From CAZDUS01 sp044344495 (GTDB lineage Bacteria; Verrucomicrobiota; Kiritimatiellia; CAIKKV01; CAITUY01), in assembly GCA_044344495.1 (NCBI GenBank), contig JBIJCW010000115.1, forward strand, positions 1 through 7,418: a stretch of DNA of 7,418 nucleotides, written 5' to 3'. The first letter of the stretch is position 1. Every line of letters begins with the position of its first letter. The notes beneath the pieces were generated by a model. It saw only the letters and a program-made list of their open reading frames with translations, did not search any database and was not told the origin of the DNA. Shown here one piece after another: positions 1 through 5,208 of the stretch. The position numbers and the translations under genes were made by a program.

Positions 1-88
1 CCAGAATCCAGAATCCAGAATCCAGAATCCAGAATCCAGAATCCAGAATCCAGAATCCAGAATCCAGAATCCAGAATCCAGAATCCAG
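1..88. repeat. Perfect 7-bp tandem array (CCAGAAT)
   Basis: Twelve complete, identical CCAGAAT units followed by a partial CCAG; the array begins at the window edge and may continue further left. There are no spacers, so it is a simple tandem array and not CRISPR. Because 7 is not a multiple of 3, every forward frame reads the same heptapeptide PESRIQN, and every reverse frame reads ILDSGFW, so the array contains no stop codon in any of the six frames. It is the left arm of an inverted pair with 470-502 and directly precedes the IVP gene. The absence of any variation among units suggests recent expansion or homogenisation (inference). Confidence 0.97.
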
Positions 89-94
89 TTTACA

Positions 95-490
95 ATGCAG
101 AATACGGCTTCAGAATCCAGCATAAAGCGAGCGCCAGCTAAAGATTTTACCGATCTTGTTGTTTGGCAGAAGGCGCATCATTTTGTTCTGCAAACTTATG
201 TCGTTACCAAATCGTTTCCCCGCGATGAGAAGTTTGGATTAACAAGCCAGTTCCGCAGGGCCGCAGTATCTGTGGCGGCAAACATTGCGGAAGGTTTCAA
301 AAAGAAGGGGCGACCGGATAAGGTGCGATTCTTGAATATTGCACAAGGATCACTCGAGGAATGTCGATACTATCTTTTCTTGGCGCGTGATTTGGGTTAT
401 TGTGAAGTTTCTTCGCTGATGAAGGACGTCGAAGCGGTTAGTAAATTATTGGAGCGATATTCCTCCACTATTCTGGATTCTGGATTCTGA
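95..490 (+). CDS. Four-helix-bundle protein, 23S rRNA intervening-sequence (IVP) family
   Basis: A 131-residue protein of the family known from ORFs inside 23S rRNA intervening sequences and related to Avd of diversity-generating retroelements. Its molecular role is not established; Avd is a basic oligomer that binds nucleic acid. Family hallmarks are visible: the opening F18-x-DLxVWQKAH segment, FP at 41-42, the FRRAAVSVAANIAEG block at 53-67, then GSLEE at 85-89 and an LARDLGY helix near 97-102. The length is normal for the family. The start is the first in-frame ATG; no Shine-Dalgarno is visible because the preceding sequence is repeat array, and the frame stays open to the left edge. The first dozen codons contain a heptad-like stretch, and the last eight (TILDSGF plus stop) are the inverted repeat at 470-502. 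Hand-counted G+C is 24/60 at 181-240, lower than in aspS, which fits acquired DNA. No rRNA, reverse transcriptase or template/variable repeat is seen nearby. Confidence 0.9.
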   Translation: MQNTASESSIKRAPAKDFTDLVVWQKAHHFVLQTYVVTKSFPRDEKFGLTSQFRRAAVSVAANIAEGFKKKGRPDKVRFLNIAQGSLEECRYYLFLARDLGYCEVSSLMKDVEAVSKLLERYSSTILDSGF

Positions 491-502
491 ATTCTGGATT
501 CC
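470..502. repeat. Inverted heptad array (ATTCTGG), right arm of the IVP element
   Basis: Four units plus a partial one: ATTCTGG, ATTCTGG, ATTCTGA, ATTCTGG, ATTCC. It is the reverse complement of the array at 1-88. Over its 33 bases only two positions fail to pair with the left arm, so a long stem enclosing the IVP gene is possible. The array overlaps the 3' end of the IVP gene, and the one variant unit (484-490) supplies the TGA stop. It ends just before the ribosome binding region of aspS. Confidence 0.95.
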
Positions 503-503
503 T

Positions 504-515
504 AGGGAGAAAGGG
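504..515 (+). promoter_or_regulatory. Ribosome binding region of aspS
   Basis: A purine-rich stretch, AGGGAGAAAGGG, lies 8 to 14 bases before the ATG at 524. It begins two bases after the inverted heptad array ends. It supports the 524 start, which also matches the usual AspRS N-terminus. Confidence 0.65.
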
Positions 516-523
516 TTTTTAGA

Positions 524-2329
524 ATGCATTCTTATCGTACACATACTTGCGGGCAGCTCCGCGCTGAACATGTTGGGCAGACGGTCCGGGTTTCCGGGTG
601 GGTTTTCCGGAAGCGCGATCATGGGTCGTTGCTGTTTTTCGATCTGCGCGATCACTATGGGTTGACCCAGGTGGTGGTCCATCCGGACCGTTCCTTCTTT
701 GAGGAGTGCCAGAGGGTCCGTAACGAGAGTGTGATCATCGTGACGGGTCAGGTGGTGGCGCGAAGCGAGGATACCATCAATGCGGCGATGCCTACGGGAT
801 ACATCGAGGTGGTGGCCGAGTCGATCACCATCGAGAGCATGGCCGAACCCCTGCCTTTCCAGGTGAATATCGAGGACGATGGGCCCGAAGAGACCCGGCT
901 GAAGTACCGTTTTCTGGACTTGCGGCGGGATCACCTGCACAAGAATATTTTGCTCCGCTCGCAGATTATCGCCAGTTTGCGCCGCCGCATGATCGGGCAC
1001 GGGTTCACGGAGTTCCAGACGCCGATTCTCACCAGCAGTTCGCCGGAGGGGGCAAGGGACTATTTGGTTCCCAGTCGTGTACATCCCGGGCGGTTCTATG
1101 CCTTGCCGCAGGCACCCCAGCAGTTCAAGCAACTCCTGATGGTGGCGGGATTTGACCGCTATTTCCAAATCGCCCCCTGTTTCCGGGATGAGGATGCCCG
1201 GGCGGACCGCTCGCCGGGCGAGTTCTACCAGCTCGACATGGAAATGTCGTTTGTCACCCAGGATGACGTTTTTGCCGTCGTGGAGGACGTGGTGCATGGC
1301 GTGTTCACGGAGTTTTCCAAGTGGAAGATTGATCCGGCGCCCTTTGTCCGGATTCCCTATGCGACCTCGATGGTCAAGTACGGGACGGACAAACCGGATC
1401 TTCGTATTCCGATTGAGATGCAGGATGTGTCTGACGTTTTCCGCACGTCGAAGTTCAACGCCTTCAAGGGCATGGTGGAGAAAGGGGGCGTGGTGCGCGC
1501 GATTCCTGTGAAGGGGATTGCCGACCGGCCGCGCAGTTTCTTTGACAAGCTGGTGGAGTATGCCCAGTCGCTGGGGAGCAAGGGGTTGGCTTATCTGGTC
1601 TGGGAAGGCGGGGTGGTCAAGGGGCCGATCATGAAGTTCCTGTCCGAGGAGGAACTCAAGACCCTGGCGGCGCGCGGGGGAATGGTGGATGGCGATGTGA
1701 TGTTCTTCGTCAGCGACATGGTCCACTCCGTGAACAAGATTTGCGGGGAGTTGCGTTCAAAACTGGGGCGCGACTTGGATTTGATCGCCAAGGATGTCTA
1801 CCGGTTCTGCTGGATTGTGGATTTTCCGATGTTTGAGTTCGACGAGGAGACGCGGAGTATCGGGTTCTCGCACAACCCGTTCTCCATGCCGCAGGGCGGG
1901 ATGAAGGCGCTGAAGGAGAAGGATCCGCTCGAGATCCTGGCCTATCAGTATGACATTGTGTGCAACGGGGTGGAGTTGTCCAGCGGGGCCATCCGGAACC
2001 ACAGTCCCGAGGTCATGTACAAGGCGTTCGAAATGGCCGGGTATCCGCCGGGCGAGGTGGACAAGCGGTTTGGCGGCATGATCAATGCGTTCAAACTGGG
2101 GGCCCCGCCGCACGGGGGGATTGCCCCCGGGGTGGATCGTATGGTGATGTTGCTGGCGGGAGAGAGCAATATCCGCGAGGTGATTGCGTTCCCGATGAAC
2201 CAGAAGGCACAGGACCTGATGATGAATGCGCCCAACACGGTGAGCGAGAAGCAGTTGCGGGAATTGCACATCAAGTTGAACGTGCCGACGGAAAAGAATT
2301 CAGAATCCAGAATTCAGAATCCAGCATAA
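524..2329 (+). CDS. aspS: Aspartate--tRNA ligase (bacterial type)
   Basis: Class IIb aminoacyl-tRNA synthetase that activates aspartate with ATP and charges tRNA in the cytoplasm. At 601 residues it has normal bacterial length. An N-terminal anticodon-binding OB fold (about 1-105, with GWVFRKRDHGSLLFFDLRD near 25-43) is followed by the catalytic core: the flexible loop QAPQQFKQ at 196-203, motif 2 FRDED at 220-224, and the RADRSPGEFYQLDMEMSF block at 226-243. A bacterial GAD-type insertion occupies roughly 290-420, and motif 3 GGIAPGVDR at 531-539 ends in the ATP-contacting arginine. Residue 33 is His and residue 83 is Asp. In known enzymes Leu and Lys at these sites accompany tRNA-Asp-only charging, while His and Gly accompany non-discriminating enzymes, so this one may also charge tRNA-Asn (inference). 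The last ten residues, NSESRIQNPA, are encoded by heptad repeats and are not part of the family fold. Confidence 0.98.
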   Translation: MHSYRTHTCGQLRAEHVGQTVRVSGWVFRKRDHGSLLFFDLRDHYGLTQVVVHPDRSFFEECQRVRNESVIIVTGQVVARSEDTINAAMPTGYIEVVAESITIESMAEPLPFQVNIEDDGPEETRLKYRFLDLRRDHLHKNILLRSQIIASLRRRMIGHGFTEFQTPILTSSSPEGARDYLVPSRVHPGRFYALPQAPQQFKQLLMVAGFDRYFQIAPCFRDEDARADRSPGEFYQLDMEMSFVTQDDVFAVVEDVVHGVFTEFSKWKIDPAPFVRIPYATSMVKYGTDKPDLRIPIEMQDVSDVFRTSKFNAFKGMVEKGGVVRAIPVKGIADRPRSFFDKLVEYAQSLGSKGLAYLVWEGGVVKGPIMKFLSEEELKTLAARGGMVDGDVMFFVSDMVHSVNKICGELRSKLGRDLDLIAKDVYRFCWIVDFPMFEFDEETRSIGFSHNPFSMPQGGMKALKEKDPLEILAYQYDIVCNGVELSSGAIRNHSPEVMYKAFEMAGYPPGEVDKRFGGMINAFKLGAPPHGGIAPGVDRMVMLLAGESNIREVIAFPMNQKAQDLMMNAPNTVSEKQLRELHIKLNVPTEKNSESRIQNPA

Positions 2330-2408
2330 AGAGGGAAGTTTGTGATTAAATGCGTGTCCGGGCAGGTGGCTATGCTTCCGCCATTCTGAATTCTAACTCC
2401 TGAATTCC
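2295..2408. repeat. Heptad inverted-repeat element between aspS and ispF
   Basis: The left arm at 2295-2322 is two copies of the 14-mer AGAATTCAGAATCC (alternating GAATTCA and GAATCCA heptads). The right arm at 2383-2408 is in the inverted form. AGAATTCAGAAT (2309-2320) pairs perfectly with ATTCTGAATTCT (2383-2394), 12 bp, across a 62-base interior that holds no recognisable gene. The left arm encodes the AspS C-terminus, and the CCAGCATAA at its inner border supplies the aspS stop. The right arm ends immediately before the GGGGAC that precedes the ispF ATG. The 19 bases at 2313-2331 also occur at 109-127, at the start of the IVP gene. Confidence 0.85.
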
Positions 2409-2420
2409 GGGGACTGTATT

Positions 2421-2936
2421 ATGATTCGCACTGGCATAGGCTTTGACATTCATCGCTTCGCGGAGGGGCGGCGGTTGGTATTGGGCGGGGTGGAGATTGC
2501 CTCGCCTGAGGGACTGGAGGGGCATTCCGACGCGGATGTGGTGTGTCATGCACTGGCGGATGCTTTGCTGGGGGCGGTGGCGGACGGTGACATCGGGCAG
2601 CATTTTCCGAACACCGATCCAAAATGGAAGAATGCCGACAGTGTGGAGTTGCTGAGGCAGGTCGTGGGGCGGGTGGCGGCAAAAGGGTACAGGGTGGTGA
2701 ATGTGGATGCGGTGATTACGGCCCAGAAACCCAAGGTGATGCCCCATGCAATGGCGATGCGGGCGCGGTTGGCGCCGGTGCTTGGGGTGACGATTGATGA
2801 CGTGTCGGTCAAGGCGACGACCATGGAGGGGCTGGGGGCGATTGGACGGGCGGAGGGGATTGCCGTGATGGCCGTGGCGACGGTCATCGATGATCCGTTA
2901 TCGGTGAACGCAGCAGAACGTAGCGGAATCCGTTAG
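2421..2936 (+). CDS. ispF: 2-C-methyl-D-erythritol 2,4-cyclodiphosphate synthase
   Basis: Fifth enzyme of the MEP (non-mevalonate) isoprenoid pathway. It cyclises CDP-ME 2-phosphate to MEcPP with loss of CMP, acting as a cytoplasmic homotrimer with active sites between subunits. The N-terminal GIGFDIHRF motif gives metal ligands D9 and H11, and H43 lies in HSDADVVCHALADALLGA. DIGQHFP starts at residue 57, and the nucleotide-binding KATTMEGLGAIGRAEGI block is at 131-147. At 171 residues it exceeds the usual length of about 155-162. The extra tail after VIDD (PLSVNAAERSGIR) looks non-family, and its last codons form the left half of a hairpin. The start has only a weak GGGGAC upstream, but the N-terminus aligns exactly with the family. 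No ispD is adjacent, so the pathway is scattered here. Confidence 0.97.
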   Translation: MIRTGIGFDIHRFAEGRRLVLGGVEIASPEGLEGHSDADVVCHALADALLGAVADGDIGQHFPNTDPKWKNADSVELLRQVVGRVAAKGYRVVNVDAVITAQKPKVMPHAMAMRARLAPVLGVTIDDVSVKATTMEGLGAIGRAEGIAVMAVATVIDDPLSVNAAERSGIR

Positions 2937-3000
2937 GATTCCGAAAGGGGATGGGGGGCGGCAGGGCGGCATTCGAAGGAATGCCGCTTCGGGAACGAAG
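2924..3000. repeat. Cluster of three short hairpins between ispF and cysS
   Basis: Hairpin 1 is CGGAATCC-gtta-GGATTCCG (2924-2943), and its loop and right arm contain the ispF TAG stop. Hairpin 2 is GCGGCATTC-gaag-GAATGCCGC (2966-2987), a perfect 9-bp stem. Hairpin 3 is CTTCG-ggaa-CGAAG (2987-3000), with a GNRA-type loop. All three have 4-base loops. No T-tract follows any stem on either strand, so these are not classical intrinsic terminators. They resemble REP-type palindromes or mRNA-stabilising structures (inference). They are unrelated in unit sequence to the heptad elements in the other spacers. Confidence 0.75.
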
Positions 3001-3050
3001 TGATTAGAAGGGAACGCGGGAATCAGTGATCGATTGCCGGTGTTGAAACC

Positions 3051-4442
3051 ATGAGAATCTACAACACGTTAAGTCACCAACTGGAAGAATTCGTGCCGAT
3101 GGATGGCCAGCGCGTCCGGTTGTATACCTGCGGGCCAACGGTTTATAACCACGCGCATATCGGGAACTTCCGGGCGTATATCTTCGAGGACTTGCTGCGA
3201 AGGACGCTGAAGCACTTCGGCTACGAGGTGTATCAGGTCATGAATCTGACGGATGTGGACGACAAGACCATCGCCGGGGCCATCAAGGCGGGTGTGCCAT
3301 TGGATGCGTTCACAAAGACGTTCAAAGACGCCTTCTTTGCCGACCTGAGGGCGTTGAGTATTGAACCGGCGGAGTGCTATCCGGCGGCGACCGACCATGT
3401 CCCGGAGATGATCGCCATGATCCAGGTGCTGCTGGAGAAGGGATACGCCTACAAGTCGGATGACGGATCCGTCTATTTCAGTGTTTCGAGTTTCCCTGCC
3501 TATGGCAAGTTGGCCCATCTGGATATGGCGGGGTTGAGGCCGGGGGCCCGGGTGCAGCATGATGAGTATGAGAAGGAGAATGTGGCCGATTTCGCCCTCT
3601 GGAAGGCCTGGGACGAAAAGGATGGCGACGTGGCTTGGGAGTCCCCCTGGGGCCGAGGGCGGCCTGGGTGGCATATCGAGTGCTCGGCCATGGCCACCAA
3701 GTATCTGGGGGCGAGTTTCGATCTGCATACGGGGGGGGTGGATAATATTTTCCCCCACCACGAGGATGAGATTGCGCAAAGCGAGGCGGCCAGTGGCAAG
3801 CCGTTTGTCCGGTATTGGATGCATTGCGCCCATTTGGTGGTCGATGGGCGGAAGATGTCAAAATCGCTGGGGAATTTCCATACGCTGAGGGATGTGCTGG
3901 CGAAGGGGTATTCCGGGCGGGAAACCCGTTACGTGCTGATGGCGGGGCATTACCGCCAGTCGCTCAATTTTTCATTCGACGCCCTGGAGGCGGCCCGTGC
4001 TTCCCTGCAGCGCCTGGATGAGTTCCAGGACAGGCTGAAGGGAGTGGCGGGGGCCCCGGCGGACGGTGAACTGCCGGACTGGGCGGAATTGGCCCGTCAG
4101 AAGTTTGAGGCGGGTCTTGCCGAGGATCTGAATATTGCCGAATCGCTCGGGGCGCTTTTTGATATGGTGCATGCTGGCAATCGGGCCATGAATGCGGGGT
4201 CTGTGTCGGCGGGGCAGGCGGCGGCGGTCATGGTCCTGATGGAGACGTTTGACAGGGTACTTGGATTCCTGGCGAAACTGCAGGAGCAAATTCCGGCGGA
4301 GGCGCTCGCCCTTTTGGATCAACGGCAGCAGGCGCGGCAGACCAAGAATTGGGCGGAGGCGGATCGGGTTAGGAACGCATTGGCGGACATGGGGTGGGTG
4401 ATTCAGGATACTCCGCAGGGGCCAAAGCTAAAGAAGAAGTGA
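3051..4442 (+). CDS. cysS: Cysteine--tRNA ligase
   Basis: Class I aminoacyl-tRNA synthetase that forms Cys-tRNA(Cys) in the cytoplasm. At 463 residues it is close to the E. coli enzyme (461). The Rossmann catalytic domain opens with CGPTVYNHAHIGN, where the HIGH signature is HIGN at 36-39, a common variant. The zinc ligands that recognise the cysteine substrate are present: C27, C211 in WHIECSAM, H236 and E240 in GGVDNIFPHHEDE. KMSKS is intact at 268-272. The C-terminal half is the helical DALR-type domain plus a basic tail ending in KLKKK. The ATG fits the family N-terminus, although the ribosome binding site is weak. The upstream spacer holds the hairpin cluster and the downstream spacer a heptad inverted repeat. 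Nothing suggests truncation or transfer. Confidence 0.98.
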   Translation: MRIYNTLSHQLEEFVPMDGQRVRLYTCGPTVYNHAHIGNFRAYIFEDLLRRTLKHFGYEVYQVMNLTDVDDKTIAGAIKAGVPLDAFTKTFKDAFFADLRALSIEPAECYPAATDHVPEMIAMIQVLLEKGYAYKSDDGSVYFSVSSFPAYGKLAHLDMAGLRPGARVQHDEYEKENVADFALWKAWDEKDGDVAWESPWGRGRPGWHIECSAMATKYLGASFDLHTGGVDNIFPHHEDEIAQSEAASGKPFVRYWMHCAHLVVDGRKMSKSLGNFHTLRDVLAKGYSGRETRYVLMAGHYRQSLNFSFDALEAARASLQRLDEFQDRLKGVAGAPADGELPDWAELARQKFEAGLAEDLNIAESLGALFDMVHAGNRAMNAGSVSAGQAAAVMVLMETFDRVLGFLAKLQEQIPAEALALLDQRQQARQTKNWAEADRVRNALADMGWVIQDTPQGPKLKKK

Positions 4443-4456
4443 AGGGGAGAACTCAG

Positions 4457-4554
4457 GAATCCAGAAGTCAGAAATCTGAATGAAGGCGGGTGTCGTGTGA
4501 CCAATGGACAAGTAATTTGCCGGATTATTCTGGATTCTGACTTCTGGATTCTGG
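4457..4554. repeat. Heptad inverted-repeat element between cysS and tmk
   Basis: The left arm GAATCCAGAAGTCAGAA (4457-4473) and the right arm TTCTGACTTCTGGATTC (4535-4551) are perfect 17-bp reverse complements separated by 61 bases with no recognisable gene. Each arm is built of heptads: GAATCCA then GAAGTCA on the left, and the complementary variants on the right. A further ATTCTGG unit begins at 4527. The element fills almost the whole cysS-tmk spacer. Its right end runs into the CTGGAG that acts as ribosome binding site for tmk. Confidence 0.9.
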
Positions 4555-4556
4555 AG
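4553..4556 (+). promoter_or_regulatory. Ribosome binding site of tmk, partly repeat-derived
   Basis: GGAG lies four bases before the tmk ATG. Its first two G bases are the end of an ATTCTGG heptad, so the repeat supplies part of the Shine-Dalgarno sequence. The spacing is slightly short but workable. Confidence 0.55.
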
Positions 4557-4560
4557 AACC

Positions 4561-5208
4561 ATGACTACACGCGGTAAATTCATCACGTTTGAGGGGCCGG
4601 AAGGGGGCGGAAAATCGACCCAGATACGTCGGCTTGCCGCCCGGCTTGAGGCCGCGGGGCATCGTGTCCTCGTTACACGCGAACCCGGGGGCACTCCGAC
4701 GGGGGAGGCCATCCGGCAAATCCTGCAACACGATGCCACCGGGGAGCCAATCTCGTCTGAAACCGAATTGCTGCTTTTTGAAGCGAGTCGGGCCCAATTG
4801 GTCAGTCATGTCATTTGTCCGGCCCTGGAGAAGGGTGTTTGGGTGTTGTGCGACCGGTTCATGGATTCGACGACCGCGTACCAGGGGTACGGGCGCGGGT
4901 TTGACGTGGAGACCGTCCTGGCGATCAACCGCCTGGCGGTGGCCGGGTGTGAGCCGGACCTGACGGTGCTTCTGGATATTGAAACGCAGAAGGGGTTGAT
5001 CCGGCTGGAAGGGCGGAACCGGCGCGACAAGACCGGGCATGACCGGATTGAGCGTGAAGCCAGTGCCTTTCATGAAAGGGTGCGGGCCGGCTTTCTGCAG
5101 CTTGCCCACAAGTGGCCGGAACGGATCCGGATTATCGATGCGATGCGGGCGGAGGAAGAGGTTGAAGCGGTGGTGTGGGACTTGGTTTGCGGGGCGTTGA
5201 AGCCATGA
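4561..5208 (+). CDS. tmk: Thymidylate kinase
   Basis: Phosphorylates dTMP to dTDP with ATP, the step common to de novo and salvage dTTP supply; a cytoplasmic homodimer in the family. At 215 residues it is typical. The P-loop GPEGGGKST is at 12-20, EPGG at 41-44, the DRF motif at 98-100 followed by STTAYQGYGRG, and the lid region GRNRRDKTGHDRIE starts near 151. Glycine where some family members have an arginine in the P-loop, combined with an arginine-rich lid, is the pattern of the bacterial (type II) enzymes. The stop overlaps the holB start (ATGA at 5205-5208), indicating translational coupling. The pairing of tmk with holB is widespread in bacteria and supports both calls. Confidence 0.97.
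   Translation: MTTRGKFITFEGPEGGGKSTQIRRLAARLEAAGHRVLVTREPGGTPTGEAIRQILQHDATGEPISSETELLLFEASRAQLVSHVICPALEKGVWVLCDRFMDSTTAYQGYGRGFDVETVLAINRLAVAGCEPDLTVLLDIETQKGLIRLEGRNRRDKTGHDRIEREASAFHERVRAGFLQLAHKWPERIRIIDAMRAEEEVEAVVWDLVCGALKP

Noticed and set aside
1..88. CRISPR array
   Set aside because: Units are 7 bp, directly adjacent, with no spacers and no cas genes nearby.
1..502. Diversity-generating retroelement, given the Avd-like fold of the IVP
   Set aside because: No reverse transcriptase and no template/variable repeat pair are visible in the window; the small protein alone is not enough.
1..502. Classical insertion sequence
   Set aside because: There is no transposase ORF, and target-site duplications cannot be recognised because the outer ends are repeats or off the edge.
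446..1726. Long open frame of 426 codons on the minus strand opposite aspS
   Set aside because: It overlaps a certain aspS gene, its protein is His/Arg/Leu-rich with no family resemblance, and its C-terminus is just repeat. It is a shadow of GC-rich coding sequence.
2924..3000. Rho-independent terminator after ispF
   Set aside because: The stems are good but no T-tract follows on either strand.
3069..3833. 254-codon minus-strand frame opposite cysS
   Set aside because: It lies wholly inside cysS, which has all catalytic motifs. It shows no recognisable domain or ribosome binding site.
5175..5204. GTG start for holB ten codons upstream
   Set aside because: It lies within tmk; the ATG at 5205 gives the usual ATGA coupling and the family's N-terminus begins after it.
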